Origin: Cyanoderma ruficeps
Lineage: Eukaryota; Chordata; Aves; Passeriformes; Timaliidae
Length of the DNA: 64,000 bases
NCBI GenBank assembly: GCA_008694505.1
Contig: VZDJ01000045.1
Location: forward strand, 62,001 to 126,000
Direction of reading: 5' to 3'
Shown: one piece after another, positions 1-12,010 of the stretch
Layout: every line of letters begins with the position of its first letter
How positions within the stretch are numbered: the first letter of the stretch is position 1
The notes under the pieces: generated by a model
What the model saw: only the letters and a program-made list of their open reading frames with translations
What the model was told of the DNA's origin: nothing
Database searches by the model: none
Program-made: the position numbers and the translations under genes

Positions 1-3000
1 ATTATGCTGTGTTAAATGTGGTCAGGGCTGGGGCTTCTGTGTAATCCCTCTCTAGATAATACAGATTCTCACCCGCAAACAGCAATTCAGTTTGTGCAGC
101 TTCATGGCAGGCACAGCAATACGAACTAGGAGAGGTTGCCCAAGAATTTTGATTAAGGTTTCAGAAGTTTAGCAGTATACCATCTGGGTTTTGGGTGGAC
201 AAATAAAATATTACTATTGGAAAGTGAAGGTCTGTGTGTGTGACTTAAAAATGTGTAGATTTTCTCATTCATTTAGTACCATGCTGAGCCAATACTCTGT
301 TAGGATTAGCTAGCTTGCTTCTCTCCATTGGCTTGATGTCCCAGACACTCCAGGTACTGTAATACCTACCAGTAATAATTAAAGCTGATGCTGAATCATT
401 CCCATATTTGCAAGTAGCATGTTCTTGCTGTTTCCGTCTGCAGAAAGAGAACTAACTCAAGGCAATTGAGTTAACCTGTCATTGCAGTATGCAAAGGATT
501 GCCATAAGGTGGAGTAAAACATGGTTTCTGAATAAAAAACCTTGGGAAATAATTGTTCCAAATAGTTACAGAAAATGAAAAACAATGGCAATGAAGATCA
601 GTATTTTAAATTAAGATATTGCAATGAAAATAAAATTATGTTGATGATGGAGACAGAATCTTCTTGTGTGTAGCCAAAATCATTCACATCCCCGCAGGCA
701 AAATGATCTACTGCAGTTTTGTTCCCTACTTGCTTTCCAGCCAAGTGGTCTGGCTATCTCTACCCCTTACAGTTAGCTAAGTATGCTGACCAGGGGAAGA
801 TGCAAGTCAAACATCTATGTCCTCTGCTTGCAGACCAAGCAGTCTGCAAGGACAACACAACAAACTTTCTTACCTCCTTGGTTTTTTGAATGCACCATTG
901 TAAATGATGTTTAATGTTGCTCCTTAAGCAGTCCTTGGTGTTCCTGGTGAACTCAGAATACTCCATGTCACCTATTAAAACCAACCACAAGTAGCATTTT
1001 TATTATTCTTATTTTTGAATGGGGATAGCTGCCCATTGAACGCAGACAAGTCAACTCACTTCTTCTGAGACAATGTAGAGCCCATAGATGCTCTACTTGG
1101 GCCTAGTTTTATGTGACCCATCCTGTGCTGACAACATCCTGTCATCTCTACAAATGGTGTTTTTAGCTTTACACACAGGTAGAATCCAAATGCTATTTAT
1201 CTTTTTAATTTTTGGACAAAGTCTTGCTGATGAAGGATCATTTGCAGTGTATCTTTTATTAGGCTTTTATTTATCTTTAAGAGTGGTCTAAATGCTGACT
1301 TATATATATTTTTTTTTTATAATTAATAGCTGAAAAGATATTGCTAGTGAACTGAAGCTGCTGATCTTACATTTTTCTCCTGTTGTGGGAAACTACTGAT
1401 TATGGAAAGCAACCAAGGGTTTTTCCAAAAGTTATTTTTTCCAGGCTCATGGCTGAAATATTAATGCCATACCTAATATTCATATTGCAGGATTTTGCAG
1501 TCAATATAAATGACCATCCTAGGTCAGGCCTGAAACAGATTTTGAAAGATGTGTTTGTGCCTTATGTATAGTTTCATGTTTCTGTCTCAGCTGTGGAGCT
1601 GTTAGTGATTACACATAACAATGGGAGGGAATATGGAGAGCTCTAAGGGACTGAGAAAATTAGTGACTAGCATCTGATCCCAGACCCTGTCTCAAAGAAC
1701 CTCTCCTCATCTGTGTCACCTCCATGGCATAAGGGATTACTATGCAGACTGGCTCTTCCTAGGGAGAGGGTATCTTACAGCTTTCTTTGCAGGACTTGGC
1801 TGATGGGACTCATTACATGACTAGAACTGTTGCTTTTTCCTTCTTTAAAGCTGCAGAAAGGGGCACAGATTTGGCTTTCAATCTTCATTCACCAATATTT
1901 CTAGGACTCTTTTCCTGGGCTCCTTCCTTTTGTCATTAAAAGGATCTATTTGCTTCATTCTTTATTTGTCCATCTATTGCAGCAATCCCAATAATTTTCA
2001 GATGTTTTTGAATAAAGACAGCATATGTGGCCCATTTCTTTCTTTCTCTGTGTCTGCTTTAGAATTTCTTTTCAGGAACGAATTTCTAGAACAAAATGCA
2101 TTCTGGTGTATAAAACAAACCAGCCAGGCATTTAAAAATATACAAAAAGGTAGGCATGAGCTGACTCTCATATCTGCTGCCCTTATGTGGGTGACAGAAA
2201 TAATTACCTCTAGACGTATCACTGCACTGTGTGCAATCAGCACACAGGAGATTGCAATGTGTTGAATGTGATAGGAAATGTGCAGCCTGATTATGTATGC
2301 TAGAATCCAAGTGCTGCAAAACATCTCTTTTCACTAAGTTGAGGAACAAGAATTTAAAGATACTACTTAATTTTTCAACTGCACTCAAGCAACACCAGTG
2401 TTTCAAGATGAATTTGCTAATCACATGGGGCTAGGGATGGTATGTGGTGATAAAAGACTAGCAAAATATTTCCTAGCAGGCAGCAATAACTGTTCCAGTC
2501 TTAGTAATTTTTTTTTTCCTTTGGTAGTTTAATTTCCCCTGCCCTGCTGCCTGTTTCAATTTATTTAAGTTGAAAGTGATTGCAGAGCTGGTAGAAGGCA
2601 CCACATTCATGACTGTGGAAATGAAATCCATTTGGTTGCAAAGTCTGTGCGAAATTAACCCTTTATACAGTGAGGGAGTGCAAGAGCACATCACCACTGG
2701 ATATCACCACACTGCTGACTTTGGGAGAGATCTGAGTGTTGTGTGAGCCTCTCTTAGCCCAGCTCCATGGCCTTTGCAGAGGCAGTGGTGGCAGGGCAAG
2801 CTCTTCACACTGTGCCATCACTGTCACCTGGTCCTTGCTTGTACAGACAGCAGTTTGGTGTTACAAGTCACATAGACTTAGCATCACCAGATGGAAGGGG
2901 GCACCCCACTTTCTGAGCCCATCAGCTCCTTGACAGGAATCCACCCATAGCCCCTGGTGATTACTCAGACATATTCTTGGGCAGTGTGATTCCTCCTGCA

Positions 3001-3537
3001 CCTTTGCACCATGCTTGAGGTGTTAGTGAGCGAATGACCATGCAGGCTAGTCATTGGCACGCTGCTAAAGAATTAATCTTAGTGAAGTCTAAACCAAATC
3101 ATTTAAATTATTGCATATCATTTCTCTCAATGCAGAGACAGGCTAATTAATCCTCAATTAATCCTCAAGTATGACTTGAATATTTAGGAACACAATGACT
3201 AAAACTAGTGTGCTAGTACGGGTCAGGCATAGGGGAAGACATTTCTTCAAATCTCTATAGCTGTTTAGTTAGATTCATGTTTGGATTCTTTTTTATGCAT
3301 TTATTCACAGTATGTACACAACAGATGCTGAATTTTTCTTCCCTGATGCGTTTAAGAACAAGACACATTCCTCAAAACTGCATTTTTGTGCATTTGCAAG
3401 TGTATCTATGAGGAAACAGATTGTATCCTTTATTGCTGACTCTTAAAAAAAAAGGAAAGAAAAGAAAAAAAGACACACAATCAGAAAGTGACAAAGAAAC
3501 CACAAAAATCTACAAATTTTCACAGTACATACAATGT
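1..3537. other. Unique AT-rich sequence, no gene recognised
   Basis: No repeat family, RNA gene or convincing exon was recognised. Open frames on both strands (for example near 1930-2424) overlap one another in several frames, which is what chance frames look like. The more GC-rich piece near 2700-2990 does not resemble any element I know. Confidence 0.5.
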
Positions 3538-3554
3538 TTGNTTGTTTGTTTGTT
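3538..3554 (+). repeat. (TTTG)n simple repeat with a single N
   Basis: About four copies of TTTG, with one undetermined base at 3541. The N lies inside the repeat, so the copy number shown here may not be reliable. Confidence 0.85.
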
Positions 3555-5551
3555 ATGGGATAGTCTTCTTAGAACAACTCTTCCAGGCTTCTCACCAGCT
3601 AATTTGCCCTCTCTGCTCATTTAAAACTGATACTGGTATCACTGTGCAATACCAAGCGTGAATTTTCTTCTACTCTTCTGAGACGTTCAAACCTGATAGA
3701 GACTCACTTCACTAATAGGTCTTTGTTAACAGTAATATTATATATTTGTCAGTCTTTTCCCTATACACGTACCTCTTTTTTCTTCCATTCTCTTCAATAT
3801 AAGACCCTTTCCACTCTTATTTGAAAACCTGCCATTGCTTGTGGTTTTGTTTTAAAGTTGATGTTATGAAAGGCCAGGTGCAGCCTAGCCAAGACTTTCA
3901 GAAAACTGCATATGCAGGCTTTTCCTCAAGTTCAAATACATTTCTGATAGTTTCTGGGTATCAGTAAGACAAGAAATTTTCAAAGTCTGTCTAAATAAAA
4001 CATACATATAAGCATGTATACATGACATAATTAGGTTTTGGAGAACCTTAGTAGGTATAGTTATGATGTTGTTGTGGTAGTGCATCCCTCTCCCACTCCC
4101 CAGCCCCCACTAGGGAGGGCCACATTGTGGTCTCAGAATATTCTTTGAAATATTCTTCAGTATACATTCTTTGAGCAGCCTAAAACATTCATTAAAGACA
4201 AATGCAGAGGGCACACTGAAACAACAGCAGGTATGTATCAGACTTATAAGGAAACAAAAGAATTTTCTCTCTCACTATATTTTGAGCTTTGGTTTCTTGT
4301 TGAAATTTAGGCTGAAATTTTTTCTCATTCATTCAGCAAGATTGTTGCTGTTGTTAAGGCAGCCTTGCTTATTTACTTTTCACCTACTACCAGACTCTTA
4401 TCTGAGAAGAGAGGAATAATTTCCCTGATGCTGTTATTTTACTGTCAAAATAATGCTCAGTTTCCAGAGCTAAAAAGAGAAGATAGTTCATAAATAACCT
4501 TGCAGTCTTGTTACAGAATTAACAAGCTTCAGAATTTGAATGATGATCTTGATCAGCTAAGTGAGTGGTCCTGCTGGAAGCGTGTAGTTTTTTCTCTATG
4601 AACAGCGTAGCCTCAATAAGCATTGACACAAATGTCAGGTATGTAGCATGTGTGGCCCAGGTACCCACGGCATCAGGGACTGCCAGGAACCTTTTCAATA
4701 CAAAATTAAGCTAACCTGTGTGCTCAACAGTGGGAACTGTTCAACAGCTTTTCCCATGCTTCCCAGGGTAGTGAGTAGAGAGGAGACTGTGGGATGGATG
4801 TGGAACAGGCTCTTGGAGACCCATCTTCACAAAGGCTTCTTACCTCTACAATTAGTTGTAGCTACAAGGTAAAACATACCAAAGCTTATTTTTTTCCTAA
4901 AAACCAAAGTGTGAAGATTCATCTGCATATTATTCATTGACCAGAAGGGCTGAGAGAAGCTAGGCAGGCACCTAGAAAAATTTATCAATAGTGTCTTTCG
5001 GAAAGTATTAGGGCATCAGTCTTGCAAACTACACGCAACCATAAGTATATGTACAGAAATTTTCAAAACAGTTTGTTTCATGTCACCTTTTAATTGTTTC
5101 TACCACTTTTACATTCATACATTTCTATGCCTTGTTTATGAAATAACTTTCAAGTGGTCTTATTAAAACATCTGATGCTCTGGAATATTCATAGAAGGAA
5201 AATTTTGATCCTAGAGATCGTGGCTTTTTAGTCAGAGAGCAAAACCAATACCAAGTTATGTGTGCAAGCAAAACCCAGCAAGCATATCTCCCACTCTAGT
5301 GGAAGGGTATTTGAAATTCAGTTATGGTCCATGAGTTACACAATTCATGAAGTAAATTTTTCCAAACAAATAGTAGAAATGAGAAAGAAAATTATATAAA
5401 TATATCAAAAATTCCAGCATATTTTAGAAGAGAGGAAATATACATAAATGCAAGTTTCACACAGTATTCAGTGTACAAAGTATGGAATCCATTCTCAGAA
5501 AAGAAACCCATCCATCAGCTACTGTGTGATATTGACCCTCTGCCTGCAAAT
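3555..5551. other. Unique AT-rich sequence, no gene recognised
   Basis: Nothing supportable was seen. The frame at 4648-4872 (74 residues) has no recognisable domain and no clear splice context. Confidence 0.5.
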
Positions 5552-5738
5552 NNNNNNNNNNNNNNNNNNNNNNNNNNNNNNNNNNNNNNNNNNNNNNNNN
5601 NNNNNNNNNNNNNNNNNNNNNNNNNNNNNNNNNNNNNNNNNNNNNNNNNNNNNNNNNNNNNNNNNNNNNNNNNNNNNNNNNNNNNNNNNNNNNNNNNNNN
5701 NNNNNNNNNNNNNNNNNNNNNNNNNNNNNNNNNNNNNN
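5552..5738. other. Assembly gap, 187 N
   Basis: An uninterrupted run of N. Frames that appear to run through it (5448-5982, both strands) are artefacts of N being read as open sequence. Confidence 0.99.
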
Positions 5739-8700
5739 TATTTCTTTTATGTAAACACTCCAGGAAATCATTCTCCCCTGCCCTTACCACAAAGCCTGAG
5801 TACAGTTCAGGGTAGGGGATATCAGAATCACCAGCATAACTTCTGAGCTGCAGTTCTGATGATTTCAGAGCAGAGTCTGCAGCAGCTGGGAATGCAGCAA
5901 TACCAGAGAAGTGAAGTAATGATTTGCTGTGGGTTTTACTGTATGATTTGCACAGTGTATTAGAAAAGGGCCTCTGTTCCATTTCCTCTCTGCTGCTCTC
6001 TTTTTATTCTCTACAGTCAACAAAATGCAATTATCTGCTAGAGCTTAGGTGTGAATGTGAGTGAAGTTTAAATCTGTGGAGAATAACCCATGTTATTATT
6101 TTTTTATGAAAATTTTGTGCTGGATCACTCCCATGCTTTTGGTTATTTGTACAAAACAGCAGTAAGTTTTCTCTGCAATAGGGTCTGACTAAAAGCAGCC
6201 CTGGAAACTAAGATACTGTCTCAGAAAAAGTCACTGATAGTGACCTAAGTTTCCCAGAAGTAATTTCCTGGCATCATCACTCTAACCATGACATCTTTGA
6301 AGTAGCATATCAGAGCAAATGAATAGTGCTGTGCTGAGTGCCACTCATTTATGTACCATTCTGAAGTCAACTAGTGCAGCCCAGATATCTACTGTCATGT
6401 CATTATTTCAACCAGTACAGTCTACTAAGCAGAAAACTGGGTGACAACTGGGTGATGCAGACTAGGAAAGCATTTCATGTTGTTTTTTTAAATTATTTGA
6501 TTGAGAAATCTATGTGTTTCTTATTTAAATGAGGGACTAGAACATGAGCCTTTCTAGAAGACAAGGTGTTTATCTTTTTTTTCTGGATGGAATATGTGCT
6601 GTCTAATATTCCTTTCATTGCTAACTTACATTCCTGCACAATCTCTTCCATGTGTTCACTAATGGCTCTTGTGTTATCACAGTAGGTAATTTATACATTT
6701 AAGTAATTTCATTTTCTGTTTACTCTTTTTGTGCTTCATTTCTCTTACTGAAATTAAAACATACCTTTTCTTGACCAGTGTTACATTTCACTTGTAAAAA
6801 CCCTAATGCTGTTCTTTTTGGATTTTAGTTACCAACAGCATGGATGGAGGGGACTGTTAAATGTCAAATTAAACCATTTCCATTGGAATGTGAGCAATTG
6901 CATTTAAACTTTTCTATTACCACTGCTTTCTTTGCTTGCTTGCTTTTAATGTTTCTCATTTCAATAGAGCTCATTGAGAGATTTATAACTACCTGACAAA
7001 AAATGTAGGCTATAAGTTACTTCTCTTCCAAAATAATTTTTTTTTTCCTCTGTAAGAGGGTTGGTATGCTTGCTAGTAAAATTCTGTATCTGTTATGGTT
7101 TATAAGATTAATTTTGTAACAGTGCTGCACACGGAGTCTACTCAGGTACAATAAAGCATTGAAAGCAATGAGTCTGGCAACATGTAATTATATTTTCTCA
7201 TCCCTTTAGAAGGAATATGCCTGAGAATATATTCTTAGGATTTTGATGGGTCAGTTGTTTTTAATTAAGGTTCCTAATTGCATTTGGTTGCTACAATGAC
7301 AAATGAACAGGGCACAGAGTCGAACAACTCCTTTAGTACATTTTGCTTTCTCTCAGCTTCTTCTCTGAGTGGAGGGAAGCCATGCCAAGGAGGATATTGA
7401 TACCAGGAGGAGACAACATCAATGGGAGAGTGCATTCTTGCAAGCAAAGCTTTGCATTGTTAGCTTTCGGTGTGCATCACCCACTATGATATATGCAATG
7501 TCCTAGTCTGACTCCTGTTTGGAGATTTGCTCCCTGATTCTGAGAGGCACTTGCTTTGGTTCCAGAAGGAGATCCTCAAAAATGGTACCACCATACTCTC
7601 CCCAAAGTCCTCCCCAAACACCTGCTCCATCTTGGTTAAAAACATGCCCTAGTGCAGAGGGACAGAGTGCCTGTACAATGGAGAAGAGGATTCTTCTGGA
7701 TTCATCCTTTTCCAAATGTAATTGAAGTCTTAACAGTTGATGACCAGACACTTTGATATCCACTTATGGAGTATACTCAGGAGCATTCCAAGCATTGAAT
7801 CAGCAAATGTTGGCCATAGAGCAGAAAGACCAAGAAGGTAAATTAAAGCCAAACCCTTTATGCACTGTTTCGTAAAAGCTGAAAAGCAGTCACTTATAAA
7901 TAAAATAATAGAAAAAGAATTTTGTCACTTGAATTGAAGATTCATCTGTGTGAGGCAAGGCATCAAAACTCCCATTTGTGCTGAAAATCTTATGTCTGAG
8001 AGGAATGAAGTACAACTCTTAATTACTGTAGGAAAATAACATCCATCACTCCTGGGATGAATGTAGAAAGAAAATGAAGTGATAAAGACTTGCTTAATGG
8101 GCTGATGAGTAGAAACAGAAGTGTTTGAGGGGTGGAAGTGAATGTTGTGGGAGAAGCAGTAGTTTATGCATGCTGTTCTGGTTTACACTCTCTTATCAGT
8201 GACAACTGTAAAAAAAAAAATCAGCGTCATCCTGGGATGACGCTAAGAAAAGTCTGCTCGTATGAGAGAATTCATAGTTCAAGAAGATTGGAATAGCTGT
8301 CACATTTTATAGCTATAAAACCAAGGCACAATTAGGAAATGGATTGGCTTGTGTACGTCCAGTCAGACAAGACCAGGGTACAAAAGAGGACTACAGCATC
8401 CTGTTATCACTGAGATAGGAAGCCGTTTCACTGCTTTCTGGGTTTACACAGGTCTATGCTTCAGATACTGGAGCCAGGAGTGCAAAAGACTGGCAAATAT
8501 ATGACTACCCTGGCTGCATGCAGGTCATCTCTGGGGTGGTTGCAGGATCACTGGACTAACGCAGCAGTGCTCAGCACTCACACTGAAGTGCCCTGCTAGA
8601 TTGCTAGACTGGACTAGAGTATCATCCCAAACACAGGCTCCATGCAGGTGTGCCACCAGCAATGCTCTGATGGTGCCTAATTCATGTCAACTGCCGTGTG

Positions 8701-9039
8701 AGGGAAATCACAACATTTTTCTGCATCTTCAAAGAGAGCACACTCATCCCAAATATTCTTAATAAAATTGACTTTTCCTCCTGAGAGACACCTTTCCTTA
8801 AAATTTATAAATTCATGCTAGGATTATGATGTATGGTGATGAATAAGAGGTGGGTTTTCTTATAATCCAGATCTTGGTCTGTTTCGAGAGGAAATGAAAC
8901 TAGACAAATTTAGTCAGTCAACATATGATGTATGTTCCATTCATAGATCTTCTTTCTCAACTAAGCATATTTTTTCCCGAATACAGGTTAATGCAATGAA
9001 ACATTTTCCCATATTGCCATAAGACCCATGTTACTATTG
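5739..9039. other. Unique AT-rich sequence, no gene recognised
   Basis: No element or exon was recognised. Overlapping frames lie on both strands at 7503-7763. The only notable structure is the palindrome at 8223-8244, listed separately. Confidence 0.5.
8223..8244. promoter_or_regulatory. 22-bp palindrome with two CRE half-sites
   Basis: Two perfectly complementary 10-base arms, AGCGTCATCC and GGATGACGCT, are separated by TG. Each arm contains a TGACG/CGTCA half-site, the core bound by CREB/ATF factors, in inverted orientation. It directly follows an A run (8211-8220). Binding is inference; only the inverted repeat is seen. Confidence 0.35.
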
Positions 9040-9250
9040 GTCCAAAAGATTTGTAGGGACCCAGCCGGACCAGAAGATCCTGCACATCTTCAGGATCGTC
9101 TGGGAGTTGATCATTCTCAGTCATGGTCAGGGCACTGACACTCCCTTGGTTCATTATCCGTGTTGAAGACAGGGGCAAGAATGCGTTAAACATCCCTGCC
9201 TTGTCTCTGTCTCTGTTCACCACCCTCCATGTTGCTTGTTCTTCCTGAAA
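9040..9250 (-). mobile_element. CR1 retrotransposon fragment, start of reverse-transcriptase region
   Basis: On the minus strand a 140-residue open frame (8957-9379) contains a stretch ending in LLVRLGPYKSFGP, which resembles the segment of CR1 ORF2 just before reverse-transcriptase motif 1 (the region reading like LDIHKSMGPDGMHP in CR1). Upstream, DKAGMFNAFL resembles the CR1 EKAEVLNAFF segment. The similarity stops at the GP dipeptide, so the fragment has lost both the 5' part of ORF2 and the catalytic core. CR1 is the dominant non-LTR retrotransposon of birds. The borders are estimated from where the resemblance fades. The frame staying open across old CR1 sequence is probably chance. Confidence 0.7.
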
Positions 9251-11977
9251 ACTTTGAAATCTTCCTTGTTTTCTCCTGACGTTACAGCTCCTTGCCTCCC
9301 TGGCTGCTGAGGGCTTCCAGGCTGTGGTGAGGCTTAGGGCTGCTGAATGAGTTCCTGAACTCAGGAAAGGCCTGAACAACTTGATCTTACCCCCTCTACT
9401 TTCCTTGAGTCATGGCCACTGGAGCATTCCTGACTAAGGTGTTATACTGCCTATGTTTTATCCATGTAGTTTTGCAGAAACACAGATCATAGAAAGGGCA
9501 GAAATCCTTTGGTCTGTTAGCAAAACCTGAGAGGTCCAGTTTTTATTTTCCCTCTATGAGTCCAGAATGTTTTTTAATTCTCTGGCTTGCTGTCAAAATT
9601 GATGACTGCAGCTGTGTTTTGTAGTCCAGGCTTACCTTACCTCTTTCTCCCACTCTGAAAAAAACCACACTGGGTATTTCTGTGATAATTTACAGGGTCT
9701 CTGCTGTTCCCTGATTTTTGATGGGCTTACCAGCTGCTGCACTGCTTGGCTTCACAGCTGGTATCCCAAATCTTCTTTCTGTGGATTTTCTTTTTGTGCA
9801 TTCCTCAGGAATGCTGAAAGTTTGCCTTGTGCTTGCCTCATGCACTGACAGACTGGTCACAGCAGCAGCCTCTAAACAACATCCTTGAGTATTTCTTTCT
9901 CCCATTTCCTGTCCTTAACTTTAGCAGGTTACCACTTTTCAGAATGGGTATTTCTATGGCATATTTCTGAACACAAGTGCTCCAGCCCTTTCCTTCTTGC
10001 TAAAATATTAACCTCTTCAACCGTGGTACTCTGCAAGACTTACACTGGACATGCTCACGCTAACATTTTATTAGAGTCCTCATATTAGATTCCACAAAAA
10101 CAGGGGAAGTGATACTTCAGTGGATATCAAACCCCTGAATTTAAAAACTGTGAAGAAGAAAATGGAAGTACTTGATTCAAACAGCTGAAAGAAACTTGTT
10201 CTGTTTCACATATCTTACGTGTGATGCCTAACTACTACTTTTCTTCTGAAAAGTGAATTTCCTATTCACTAAGGTCCCTAAGGGTCCCAGTCAGAACACT
10301 GGGCCCCTGGCAAACCGATGTAGTCACTACTCTCCCTGGGACACCCAGGAGGTAGTCTAGCTGGGACCTATCAATCAAGAGTTTACGTACAAAATCCCTG
10401 TTTGAGAGTAGCACTAAAAAATTACTGAGGGTAGCAACAGACCTTGATAATTTATGAAAAATGGTACCAACTTATGTAAGTATAATGCTCTAAATGATTT
10501 TGTCCCAGTATTTTTCAAATAGAAATATTAATTATTTCCTCACTTAAATAAATGCCAAGAAGGTCTACGCCATGGCTCCTTTACTACACTGATAAATGCA
10601 GAAGAAAAAAAATCTTTCTCAAACTGGAACCATAATTGCTTTTCTGATTTTAACCGTAACAAATACAGGAGCAACTTGAAATCAAAAAAATGACTGTGAT
10701 TTACCCAGCTGGTGATCTACACTGATATTTTTTATCATGAGCATGTGCCCACATATCCAAAGTGAACTCTGATATTTTCTAGTATACACCTGATGGCTCT
10801 TTTTGATAAATGTATCAATTTTATGATGGCAAAATTTCAGTGAAAGGGGCTGCCTGGACATCTTGTCTTATTTTCTCATGATAACAGTGAAGCCTTTTTT
10901 GAGCTTTTTCTAATGCTGTACTTGAAAGGCACTTAAAAATAGTCCTAGGAATGAAATTCCTCTGGATTTTAAGACTCATTTTAGTTCTGAGTTTTTTTAC
11001 ATAATTAGAATCAAAAAAGACCCTCAAACCACAACTGAATGGAAAATATCTACCCCCAAAACATTTCATGGTTTAGAGGGCAATTTTTTTTTTCATTTGG
11101 CAGTGCAGTCAGGTGTGCTAGTTGTTGAACCATAAATCCTGTGTAAGTTAGCATCTTAGGGATTATTTTTATAAAGCAAAGGTAGTATTTCAGTATTCCC
11201 AGACGAGGTGACTCAGTCTTGTAGTTGTATGAACTGTGAGTGTTGATTTAACTTTGGAAATATTTTTCTTTTAATGACATATCACTGTGGCAGCAAGTTA
11301 CAAGTTTTGGTTTTGACAGGAATATTGATTGTCAAAACGATTTCTTGGTTGCTTCCAAACTGAGGATGCTAGGTAGTTATGATAAAGCTGTTAAGATCTC
11401 AGGTGGAGCTAAAGGAGCAGAACAGACTTACAAGACACTTACTAAGAAGCTGTTGAAAGCACATCAGAAAATCTTTTTTATTCATTTCTTGTGTCTCATC
11501 CCTGGAATATGATGTGTTTCAACTCGGCTAAACAGACAGTTGAGAAATTCTCAAAGGGAACAATTTTTCCATCAGAGAAACATTTTTTGTCAAATTTCAA
11601 ATGTTTGCAGAGACATTTTTATTTTTGTGAAGGTATGATAGCTGAGGCAGGGTTTTGAATTTTGCCAGCAACTCTCTTTTACATCTCTGTATCCTACCTG
11701 GCTGATGGAGATTAAGTAAATCACAGACTCTTCAGTTTCTTGTCTAAGTGGGAATTCGAGGTTTTCTAGGTTTTGAGGTTTCAATTAGGATGCTAGCTGC
11801 CAGTCATGAAAAGAACCTGGGAGACAAGGCCTGTAATTTGCAGGCACGGAGCTTGGGAACTAGTACTTCTAGGGTTTCCAGATTCCAGCTGTTAATAAAG
11901 ACCCAGTTTTCCCACACTTCACAGAGCTTAACTAGAATCCTTTTAAAATCACGTTTTGACACTTCCTAGATATTGGG
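9251..11977. other. Unique AT-rich sequence, no gene recognised
   Basis: No repeat family or exon was recognised. Short frames on both strands (9690-9905, 10821-11069, 11590-11969) have no identifiable domains. Confidence 0.5.
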
Positions 11978-12010
11978 TGTTTTTGTTGTTGTTTTGTTGT
12001 GTTGTGTTTA
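11978..12010 (+). repeat. T/G-rich (TTG)n low-complexity tract
   Basis: Irregular TTG and TTTTG units. A slippage-prone simple repeat with no other signal. Confidence 0.8.

Noticed and set aside
5448..5982. Long frames on both strands
   Set aside because: They run through the 187-base N gap and have no recognisable real sequence on either side.
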